Shown: one piece after another, positions 4,268-9,419 of the stretch
Layout: every line of letters begins with the position of its first letter
Numbering within the stretch: position 1 is the stretch's first letter
Assembly: GCA_034428455.1 (NCBI GenBank)
Contig: DAOUHZ010000021.1
Span: 1-9,419, forward strand
Direction of reading: 5' to 3'
Length of the DNA stretch: 9,419 nucleotides
DNA from: Bin87 sp034428455
Lineage (GTDB): Bacteria > Chloroflexota > Dehalococcoidia > Lucifugimonadales > UBA3495
Position numbers and translations under genes: made by a program
Notes under the pieces: model-generated
What the model was told of the DNA's origin: nothing
Database searches by the model: none
What the model saw: only the letters and a program-made list of their open reading frames with translations

Positions 4268-4390
4268 CATAGCGTCGCATCGCGCCCGGTACCTCGGGTT
4301 CCGATGTACGGGCCGTCCCGTGGTCCTAACACGGGCCGGTCCACCTGCCCCAAGTCTACAATACTGGTCGGGGCGGGTCAAAGGAGCGAC

Positions 4391-4756
4391 ATGCTACTTC
4401 AGCCATTTATCATCGACGGACCACTGTGGCCGGACTGGTGGCCGTGGTGGGTCCTGGCCTCCCTGGCAGCCCACGTGTTGGCGCCGGTGGCGGCCGGGAT
4501 TGTATGCGACTACCGCACGGATTGGCTGCCCGCGGGTTTCGGAACCATGACTGGGATCGCCGCCACCCTTGCCGGAACCTGTCTCTGGTTTTGGTGGAAC
4601 ATTGAACCCAAGGAACTCCAGGTGTTTGACGGTGAAGAGGTCTTGGCCGCATACATCTCGCTGGGCATATTGGCGGCCGTCCAGATACTCCCTGTCATAG
4701 GAGTATGCTGGTACGTTGACCGGCACCGAGCTCGGAGATGGGGCATCAGGTGGTAA
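4391..4756 (+). CDS. Three-helix membrane protein, 121 aa
   Basis: The protein has three hydrophobic segments, about residues 18-39, 48-69 and 86-109, and a basic C-terminus (RHRARR), which suggests that the tail is cytoplasmic. The N-terminus is rich in Trp and Pro. The frame is open from 4304, but the ATG at 4391 has AAAGGAGCGAC immediately before it and is clearly the start. Size and three helices would fit a class I holin, yet there is no neighbouring endolysin, so I only call it a membrane protein. It is one of just two genes on the plus strand, divergent from the 80-aa membrane gene. Confidence 0.75.
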   Translation: MLLQPFIIDGPLWPDWWPWWVLASLAAHVLAPVAAGIVCDYRTDWLPAGFGTMTGIAATLAGTCLWFWWNIEPKELQVFDGEEVLAAYISLGILAAVQILPVIGVCWYVDRHRARRWGIRW

Positions 4757-4837
4757 TAGCGCACGGGAAGTCCGCAGGACAGTTCCAGCCTCGGCTGGTC
4801 GACGATTACTTTGAGATTAGGGCGGCAGCGGACAGAT

Positions 4838-5059
4838 ATGCGAGGGGTCATGGCGGCGCTCGGAATCGATCCCAGATGCACTTGCGGAGCGCCCGGTGGC
4901 TTTCACGAAGTCCACTGCAACGAGGTGTGGATCGACGCGGTGCACGATCGGGCGCTCGCCGACTACACCGGCGCCTACAGGGACCGCCTTCACCGGTTCT
5001 GGCACGAGACGCTGCCAGAGGATTTCGTCAACCCCTTCCTGCCGCCTCCGCCAGGCTGA
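4838..5059 (+). CDS. Small Cys/His-motif protein, 73 aa
   Basis: Near the N-terminus C14-x-C16, H23, H26 and C27 form a compact potential zinc site. The remainder is a charged helix (about 29-58) and a Pro-rich end. The start is uncertain. A TTG at 4811 gives 82 aa without an SD, ATG 4838 has a weak purine-rich sequence upstream, and ATG 4850 has GAGGGG only 2 nt away. I use 4838. It follows the three-helix membrane gene by 81 nt on the same strand and converges with the Cys-rich minus-strand gene. Function unknown; it adds to the set of small Cys/His-rich proteins here. Confidence 0.6.
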   Translation: MRGVMAALGIDPRCTCGAPGGFHEVHCNEVWIDAVHDRALADYTGAYRDRLHRFWHETLPEDFVNPFLPPPPG

Positions 5060-5086
5060 GCGGGTGATCGGCGTGCGTCGAGGCCG

Positions 5087-5359
5087 TCAAACTTGCAGGG
5101 CGGCCACATCCAGCGGGGCGGGCTCAGGATAGCCGCACTTGTCGCAGATCCGCCGGGCGGGTTCTCCCATGTACGAGTACGTGATGAACTGATGCCCGCG
5201 GCAATTCCGCCATCGCTTCCAGGCCGGCTTCGGGCGGGCGATCCTGACGGTATGGATGCACCCGTCGCAGAGGCCGCAGTCGGTCTTGGTGTAGGGGTCG
5301 CAGCAGAGACAGTCCCCGCAGTGGCAATGGCAACAGGGCCAGGACCCCTCACAGGCCAT
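5087..5359 (-). CDS. 14-cysteine zinc-ribbon-like mini-protein, 90 aa
   Basis: Fourteen cysteines lie in 90 residues. Eleven fall in the first 34 (C3, C9, C10, C12, C14, C17, C19, C20, C28, C31, C34), a density like metallothioneins or multi-zinc modules. The C-terminal part has C53, H56 and C72-x2-C75-G, close in pattern to the tail of the 160-aa protein (H-aromatic, then R-x-C-x-x-C). The ATG at 5359 overlaps the last codons and stop of the DUF5131 gene in another frame, with AGGGG upstream, so translation is probably coupled. Residues 40-52 are basic. A metal-handling or nucleic-acid-binding role is inferred. Its partner may be the DUF5131 protein, itself a Cys-motif protein. Confidence 0.72.
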   Translation of the reverse strand: MACEGSWPCCHCHCGDCLCCDPYTKTDCGLCDGCIHTVRIARPKPAWKRWRNCRGHQFITYSYMGEPARRICDKCGYPEPAPLDVAALQV

Positions 5360-6239
5360 CGTTGTCGGCCCTGCCCCTTGCCACGAGGCAACCGTATTTC
5401 GACCATTCAACCGGCGGCTCCGGGAACTGTCTCCAGAGCCGGCCGCCCAATTCGGCACCGCCCTTGCCGTTACTCGGCGGGTCGATCTCCTTCACGTCGG
5501 CGATACTGACGCCTCGGTCAATCAACAGCGGGTGATTTTCGTACCGGCCCCACTGCTTGCCGAACACGGGGATGCCCATTTGCAGACATTCCACGGTGAT
5601 CTCACTGGCCCACGCCGGCGCCATCGGTCGGGCGCCTGGCCCGCTCTCGCCGCCCCAGATCATCCAGTCAGGGAACGTGTCGCAATTCATCATTGACAGC
5701 GGCCCCAGCGCCGGTTCGTAGCTGACGAACCGCACCACGGCGGGGATGTCGGCCAGGATCGGCCAGCGATGGTCGTAGCGGTCCTGGTCCTCGGCGGAGA
5801 TCCCGAGCCACACGTTGGGCCAGCCGTCGTCCCAGCTGCCCGGCAACCGGTCCTCGATGTTCTCGGGGCGCTTGGTCAGCAGCAGCCAGTCCAGGTGAGG
5901 CGTCTGCGCGATCAGAGTGAACAGACACGCCCGCCATTCACTGGGCACACCGTCGTCGTCGACGTACTTGTCCACGGCGTTGTCGAATACGTCGGCGAGG
6001 CTGGCACAGAACACCCGGTGGCGCTCGCCAGCCTCGGCGGCCTTGCGGTTCCAGGCCAGCGGCTGTTGCCAGTTGGCGTCCGAGGTGAGTTTGCGCGGCA
6101 TCCCCGGCCCCCATTGGACCTTGCCGTAGCGCTTGGCCCAGGTCTCCGCGTAGCAATTCGCGCAGCCCGGACTGACCGCCTGGCAGCCGAGCCAGGGATT
6201 GAAAGTGTGCGTGGCCCACTCGATCTGTGTATTCTCCAT
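5349..6239 (-). CDS. Phage Gp37/Gp68 family protein (DUF5131), 296 aa
   Basis: The N-terminus shows the family hallmark: IEW near residue 6, FNPWLGC, then VSPGCANCYAE. Together these give three cysteines, C19-x6-C26-x2-C29, typical of this family. Further conserved blocks are FCASLADVFD (about 77-86), LLLTKRPENI (about 119-128), VWLGISAED (about 142-150), FVSYEPALGP (about 170-179) and WMIWGGESGPGARPM (about 192-206). Length and motif order fit a complete member. The family is found in phages and mobile elements and its reaction is not established to my knowledge. The Cys triad suggests a metal cluster, but it is not the CxxxCxxC of classical radical SAM enzymes. The start follows GGGGGACACGA. 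It overlaps the Cys-rich 90-aa gene. Confidence 0.93.
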   Translation of the reverse strand: MENTQIEWATHTFNPWLGCQAVSPGCANCYAETWAKRYGKVQWGPGMPRKLTSDANWQQPLAWNRKAAEAGERHRVFCASLADVFDNAVDKYVDDDGVPSEWRACLFTLIAQTPHLDWLLLTKRPENIEDRLPGSWDDGWPNVWLGISAEDQDRYDHRWPILADIPAVVRFVSYEPALGPLSMMNCDTFPDWMIWGGESGPGARPMAPAWASEITVECLQMGIPVFGKQWGRYENHPLLIDRGVSIADVKEIDPPSNGKGGAELGGRLWRQFPEPPVEWSKYGCLVARGRADNDGL

Positions 6240-6303
6240 TCGTGTCCCCCTCAGAGCTCTGCGGCTATTTGGTTACAGGGCAACCCCATTGTTGCGAACG
6301 GCA

Positions 6304-6960
6304 TCAGTCGTCCGTCACAGGACCGGATCCGTCGCTGGCAGTGCGGCTCGGCGCCTTTTCAATGCGGCCGGGGAACAAAGCCCTGAATAGTCCGTAAACC
6401 AGGCGCAGGCCCATCTCCAGTACGATCAACAGCACCCAATACCAAAAGATAGTCAACACCTCGCCGCCGATTTGCCCCAGCACCCCCACCGACGATTGCA
6501 CGTCCAAGGACGCCGTGTCGATCACCACGATTGCCAGCACCGCGAAGGGCAGCATCTTCGCCAAATCGCGGGACAGGTCCTCGTCGTAGTAAGCGCACAC
6601 GCGGATCGCTCCCACGGTGGCCAGGACGATGCCCAGGATGGTGGACAGCTGGCGGTCCTCGGACAAAAGTGCCAGCATTACGGTGAGGGTGGCCAGCCAC
6701 AGGAGCGCGAAGGCCGGGAACAGGATCACGAACCGGACGACGTATCCCAGAAGGGGCAGAGCGTCCGCAGATGCCGGTCGGCCGCCGCCGGACAGGTTGA
6801 CGGTGAAGATGTCCCGCCGGCCGATGAACCGATAGAACTTGAAAACGCAGACCGCGTAGACCGTCATGGCCAGGATTTTCACCGCCACCGGCAACAGCGC
6901 CTGGAGCACGTCGCTTGCCGTCAGATCGCTCAGCGGGAAGATGCCATCAAACGGTGCCAT
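6304..6960 (-). CDS. Polytopic membrane protein, 218 aa
   Basis: About five hydrophobic segments are visible: residues 20-41, 70-99 (long), 106-124, 136-151 and 170-195. A polar loop (about 42-69) holds a basic patch and a Gly-rich turn, and the C-terminal tail is soluble and ends in acidic residues. I do not recognise the family. The frame opens earlier, at 6999, but the ATG at 6960 is preceded by GGAGGCCCCGAC and is preferred. It lies 64 nt upstream of the DUF5131 gene on the same strand. The roughly 117 nt before it (6961-7077) contain no obvious gene, promoter or terminator. Confidence 0.75.
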   Translation of the reverse strand: MAPFDGIFPLSDLTASDVLQALLPVAVKILAMTVYAVCVFKFYRFIGRRDIFTVNLSGGGRPASADALPLLGYVVRFVILFPAFALLWLATLTVMLALLSEDRQLSTILGIVLATVGAIRVCAYYDEDLSRDLAKMLPFAVLAIVVIDTASLDVQSSVGVLGQIGGEVLTIFWYWVLLIVLEMGLRLVYGLFRALFPGRIEKAPSRTASDGSGPVTDD

Positions 6961-7077
6961 GTCGGGGCCTCCATACTCTGGATTGAGGGTGACTGCCACC
7001 CGGCGGGCAGACGTATTCGAGTACCGACCTTACACCTTTTTCGCCCGGGGCCACAAACCCACATTGCAAATCGACGC

Positions 7078-7440
7078 TCAATCAGCGATCAGCGGCACCT
7101 CCGCACCCGCTGGAGCGTTGGCAATGGCCCAGGCCCGCCATGTGTCCTGGTCGCGGAACGCTTCGCCGTCGACGTCGGCCACGTGCTCATACTCGGCGCA
7201 CACGGACTGGACGCAGTGGCGGCCGCGCCCGTTCTTGCCGGAGAGCATCACCATGGCAACGCCACCGTCGTTCTTGACGCAGCGGTAGACGTGGATCTTC
7301 TCGGTGCGTTGGGGCGTGTCTTCGAGCTGGTCGAGCACGTCCTTGTCGCCCGTCTTTTCGTCCACCACCGCCCGGAGGTGGTACGGGGCCCGGCGCACGG
7401 CGTAGGCGCCCTTGGCTGGGCCGTCTTTGAGAACCATCAT
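7078..7440 (-). CDS. Hypothetical protein, 120 aa
   Basis: A soluble, beta-rich protein I cannot assign. Features are a motif GAYAVRRAPYHLRAV (about residues 11-25), an acidic DVLDQLEDTP stretch (34-43), HVYRCV (50-55), and two further cysteines, C76 and C81. The last third is helical. The ATG at 7440 follows GAGGAATGTACGC; the second Met is adjacent. It lies 25 nt after the winged-helix gene and is probably cotranscribed with it. Nothing suggests a membrane or secretion signal. Confidence 0.72.
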   Translation of the reverse strand: MMVLKDGPAKGAYAVRRAPYHLRAVVDEKTGDKDVLDQLEDTPQRTEKIHVYRCVKNDGGVAMVMLSGKNGRGRHCVQSVCAEYEHVADVDGEAFRDQDTWRAWAIANAPAGAEVPLIAD

Positions 7441-7465
7441 GCGTACATTCCTCGATGTTTGTATG

Positions 7466-7765
7466 TCACGCGGTCAACTGCAAGCGCCCCTGACGACGCG
7501 CCCGATACCAGGCCGCGAGAGTTGGATCAGCCAACTTCCATTTCCGATTTCGATGCGACACGATCCCCTTGGCCTTCAGACGGGTGAGCGCCATGCTGGC
7601 CTTGCGTGGTTCCAGTCTAGCCTCCCGTGCGATGTCTGTTGCGCCGGCGGGAACTGGGAGCCGGGTCAGCGCTCCGATGACCTTGCGGTGTGCGACCGGG
7701 AGGCTGTCCATCAGGCGCTTGTACCTCGGGGTCATCTCGTCGATCTGGTCCAGTGTCCAGTTCAT
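7466..7765 (-). CDS. Winged-helix DNA-binding protein, 99 aa
   Basis: Residues 25-66 read as a helix-turn-helix (VIGALTRLP, then ATDIAREARLEPRKASMALTRLKAKG). A short wing follows (IVSHRNRKWKLADP), and then WYRARRQG. The layout closely resembles the C-terminal winged helix of prokaryotic ATPases and MarR-like regulators, here as a stand-alone protein with a short helical N-terminus. It probably binds DNA as a transcriptional regulator. A target is not evident, although the 11-bp inverted repeat at 3303-3328 is the best operator-like site in the window. The ATG overlaps the TGA of the upstream gene (ATGA), with GGAGCTGACCGT as SD inside that gene, so translation is coupled. Confidence 0.82.
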   Translation of the reverse strand: MNWTLDQIDEMTPRYKRLMDSLPVAHRKVIGALTRLPVPAGATDIAREARLEPRKASMALTRLKAKGIVSHRNRKWKLADPTLAAWYRARRQGRLQLTA

Positions 7766-8079
7766 ACGGTCAGCTCCAGTTGGTCGGTGAACTGCTTGAT
7801 GATGCGCTCCGGGACCGCGTTGCTCCAGACGTTGCCTTCCGGCGACGGGATTTTGTAGGTGGTCTCGCCGTCCCTGGGTCGCAGCTCGGGGTTGTGCTTG
7901 TAGCAGACGAACTTGCCGCAGCGCCAGCCGTTGCCGTAGGCGCAGGTCAGGTATTTCTCCAGGGCGTCGTGGCCACCGCCGGGCAGGATGATGGCGTCGA
8001 CGCCGGCCTGGCCGATGGTGTCCTTCAGGCGAGCGTATTGTTCGGCGGACACGCGCCCGCTGGGGATCTCTTCGATCAT
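7762..8079 (-). CDS. Hypothetical protein, 105 aa
   Basis: Unrecognised. The N-terminal half reads as a small alpha/beta unit (SAEQYARLKDTIGQAGVDAIILPGGG), followed by a segment with three cysteines (C46, C54, C59) and several aromatics, then a basic to acidic helical end. The start is supported by AAGGAGAAACACC before the ATG; this SD overlaps the TGA of the 79-aa gene upstream. The final TGA overlaps the ATG of the winged-helix gene. With two overlapping junctions it is the middle of a tightly coupled three-gene set. Confidence 0.73.
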   Translation of the reverse strand: MIEEIPSGRVSAEQYARLKDTIGQAGVDAIILPGGGHDALEKYLTCAYGNGWRCGKFVCYKHNPELRPRDGETTYKIPSPEGNVWSNAVPERIIKQFTDQLELTV

Positions 8080-8091
8080 GGTGTTTCTCCT

Positions 8092-8331
8092 TCAGTCTGC
8101 CAGCGACGGCAGATCATTGGCCGTCCGGAATTCGTTGATTGCCCGGTTGGACGCTGCAAATGACAGTTCCGCAATCTCCCAGGACAGCGCCCGGTAGTAA
8201 CCGCGCAAGAAACTATCCTCATGCAAGTCTGGTGGGACCGCCGGGTCCAGCAGGTCTCCGGGCGTCGGGCTGATGGCTGCGGCCTTACGCCCCGCCTCCT
8301 CACCCCTCTTCGAGTGGTCGTAGTTCAGCAT
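8092..8331 (-). CDS. Small hypothetical protein, 79 aa
   Basis: A short, mostly helical protein with a charged N-terminus and a Pro-rich middle; no known family. The ATG at 8331 is unusually far from its SD: AAGGAG is followed by AAACACCATAACC, 13 nt. At the usual spacing the sequence has ATA (8337-8335), in frame, where sister genes have ATG. Either the ATG at 8331 is used with long spacing, or ATA serves as a rare start. It lies 24 nt after the radical SAM gene, and the next gene starts 12 nt after its stop. Confidence 0.65.
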   Translation of the reverse strand: MLNYDHSKRGEEAGRKAAAISPTPGDLLDPAVPPDLHEDSFLRGYYRALSWEIAELSFAASNRAINEFRTANDLPSLAD

Positions 8332-8355
8332 GGTTATGGTGTTTCTCCTTTCTGG

Positions 8356-9237
8356 TCAGGTGTTGGTCGCCAACATCGGTATGTCCTTTGGGTCAGAGCG
8401 GCGGCGCCGGGACGGCGGACGGTAATCGTCGAAACTCGCCTTGCGCCAAACCCACTTGTTGGCCCAGCGAGCGACGTCTTTCAGCAGCCCCACGTCCCAA
8501 TCGAACCGCACCCAGGGAACCTTGTGGCGGGCGTTCAGTTTCATCAGCGGCTGCACGTGAGGCTCGCAACCCCATTCGATCACCTCGCGAATGCGGCCCA
8601 TGCAGGAGTCAAAAGGCTCGTTGCCAATCAATACATAGACGCGCTTGCGCGGAGGGGAAACGTCCTTCAGCATCCGGGCCACGCGGTACACATCATCCCC
8701 TTCCCCCGATTCGTCGTAGGCGAACCGCCAGGGACCTCGGTTGATTGGCTTCCACCGAGCCAGGACTTCCTCGTCGAAGGTGGCCGGCTCAAAACCGCTG
8801 TTGGCATCGAGTAGAGGAACGCCGGCAAATTGATACCGCCTCACGATGTAATCCTGGTAATCTGGGGGCAATCCCGACAGGTTGTTGTCGCACAGGATCG
8901 GGCGCGGCTCGAAGTCTGGCAGCAGGGTAAAATCGCGGCCTTCCATGGCCGGGACAATGCAGAAGTAGCAGCCGACCGGACAGCCCTTGCTGGCGAACGT
9001 GGCATCAGGGTTGTGCCGCGCCACGGCGTCGGGAATGTCGCCACCCACCGTCGCCACGCCCTCCAGCTCCCGCCTGCGGGTGAACACCCCAGGACCGCCC
9101 ACCTTAACGTCGTATCCCATGCGGCCCAGCCAGACGGCCCTGGAGTAGGCGAGGTCCACCTGCCAGGAAAACACCACCGAGATATAGGCGGTTTCCTCGT
9201 CAATCCATTCGACTGGCTTTCGTGCCCATCGCGCCAT
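8356..9237 (-). CDS. Radical SAM protein, 293 aa
   Basis: The signature C86-x3-C90-x2-C93 (KGCPVGCYFCIVP) is the canonical 4Fe-4S and S-adenosylmethionine-binding motif of the radical SAM superfamily. It is preceded by an alpha/beta N-terminal region (about 16-80) with VGGPG near residue 46, similar to the domain before the barrel in cobalamin-type radical SAM proteins. Later blocks include LCDNNLSG (114-121), GVPLLDANSGFEP (138-150) and RVYVLIGNEPFDSC (199-212), which fit barrel strands. The C-terminus is basic (RRRRSDPK). Substrate is unknown; phage-borne members may modify a nucleic acid or protein, which is speculation here. The start follows GAGAGGTAGCAGCA, and the gene begins 5 nt after the stop of the partial gene upstream. 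Confidence 0.9.
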   Translation of the reverse strand: MARWARKPVEWIDEETAYISVVFSWQVDLAYSRAVWLGRMGYDVKVGGPGVFTRRRELEGVATVGGDIPDAVARHNPDATFASKGCPVGCYFCIVPAMEGRDFTLLPDFEPRPILCDNNLSGLPPDYQDYIVRRYQFAGVPLLDANSGFEPATFDEEVLARWKPINRGPWRFAYDESGEGDDVYRVARMLKDVSPPRKRVYVLIGNEPFDSCMGRIREVIEWGCEPHVQPLMKLNARHKVPWVRFDWDVGLLKDVARWANKWVWRKASFDDYRPPSRRRRSDPKDIPMLATNT

Positions 9238-9242
9238 TGCTG

Positions 9243-9419
9243 CTACCTCTCGGCCGGATCAGGGCGGGTCGCCTTGGCGATGGCGGCTCTGGCTTCGCCA
9301 GCGAGATCAGCCAGCATCATGCCGATCTCAAAGTCGGCCATGTTGCCGTCCTCGGCGTTGTCCCATGCGGCCACCCAATGCTCGGCGAACGCCAGCAGTT
9401 CCGGCGCGGCGGCGAATCG
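9243..9419 (-). CDS. C-terminal part of a small hypothetical protein (cut by window edge)
   Basis: This open frame enters from the right edge with no visible start and ends at TAG 9245-9243, giving the last 58 residues. It is helical, with APELLAFAEHWVAAW at about 5-19 and GEARAAIAKA at 41-50. This pattern is common at the end of small phage-encoded hypothetical proteins. The codon choice is GC-rich like its neighbours, and the next gene starts 5 nt later, supporting it as a real cotranscribed gene. Function unknown. Confidence 0.65.
   Translation of the reverse strand, partial: RFAAAPELLAFAEHWVAAWDNAEDGNMADFEIGMMLADLAGEARAAIAKATRPDPAER

Noticed and set aside
7488..7500. CTGACGA on the plus strand, near the end of the winged-helix gene
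   Set aside because: No stem II, GAA or stem III follows; it is coding sequence on the other strand.
8344..8362. CCTGACCAGAAAGG after the radical SAM gene, recalling CUGA...GAAA
   Set aside because: The core is not CUGANGA, there is no room for stem II, and no stem III or stem I partner is visible.
1..9419. tRNA genes, integrase, att sites or an origin
   Set aside because: No cloverleaf with conserved arms, recombinase motif, long direct repeat or iteron array was recognised by eye on either strand.

Overview
The window is GC-rich and densely packed with small genes. Most lie on the minus strand, with short leaders carrying strong Shine-Dalgarno (SD) sequences. Many small hypothetical and Cys-rich proteins, a phage Gp37/Gp68 (DUF5131) family protein, a stand-alone radical SAM enzyme and several small membrane proteins point to an accessory segment of a bacteriophage, prophage or related mobile element. 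There are no structural, terminase or integrase genes, so the host cannot be named. The SD sequences fit a bacterium but do not exclude an archaeon.

Layout, right to left in the direction of minus-strand transcription. Positions 9419-5087 hold a partial gene end, a CxxxCxxC radical SAM protein, three small genes ending in a winged-helix protein, an unknown protein, a polytopic membrane protein, the DUF5131 protein and an overlapping 14-cysteine mini-protein. Positions 4391-5059 hold two small plus-strand genes, a three-helix membrane protein and a Cys/His-motif protein. Positions 4135-3436 hold a minus-strand pair, a one-helix membrane protein and an unknown protein, ended by an intrinsic terminator. 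At 3303-3333 a sigma70-like promoter overlaps a perfect 11-bp inverted repeat and faces left. It appears to start an operon of seven small unknown genes running out of the window at position 1.

The outstanding feature is in that operon. Four of its gene junctions carry a complete minus-strand type I hammerhead ribozyme: CUGANGA, stem II, GAA, an A-U-closed stem III, a C or A cleavage residue, and a GCGGG/CCCGC stem I. Predicted cleavage sites are at 16/15, 1112/1111, 2120/2119 and 2535/2534. In the three copies whose downstream side is visible, cleavage leaves a leader of 41-42 nt. This begins with GCGGG, which can re-pair with a CCCGC 15-16 nt downstream, just before the SD. In two copies the UGA stop codon of the preceding gene is the U4-G5-A6 of the catalytic core. 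A fifth junction (2855-2917) keeps similar flanks but lacks the ribozyme.

I infer a ribozyme-based processing system. It would cut one polycistronic RNA into one- or two-gene units, each with a short 5' hairpin, and may be coupled to translation of the upstream gene. The ribozymes are seen directly in the sequence; their in vivo role is inference.
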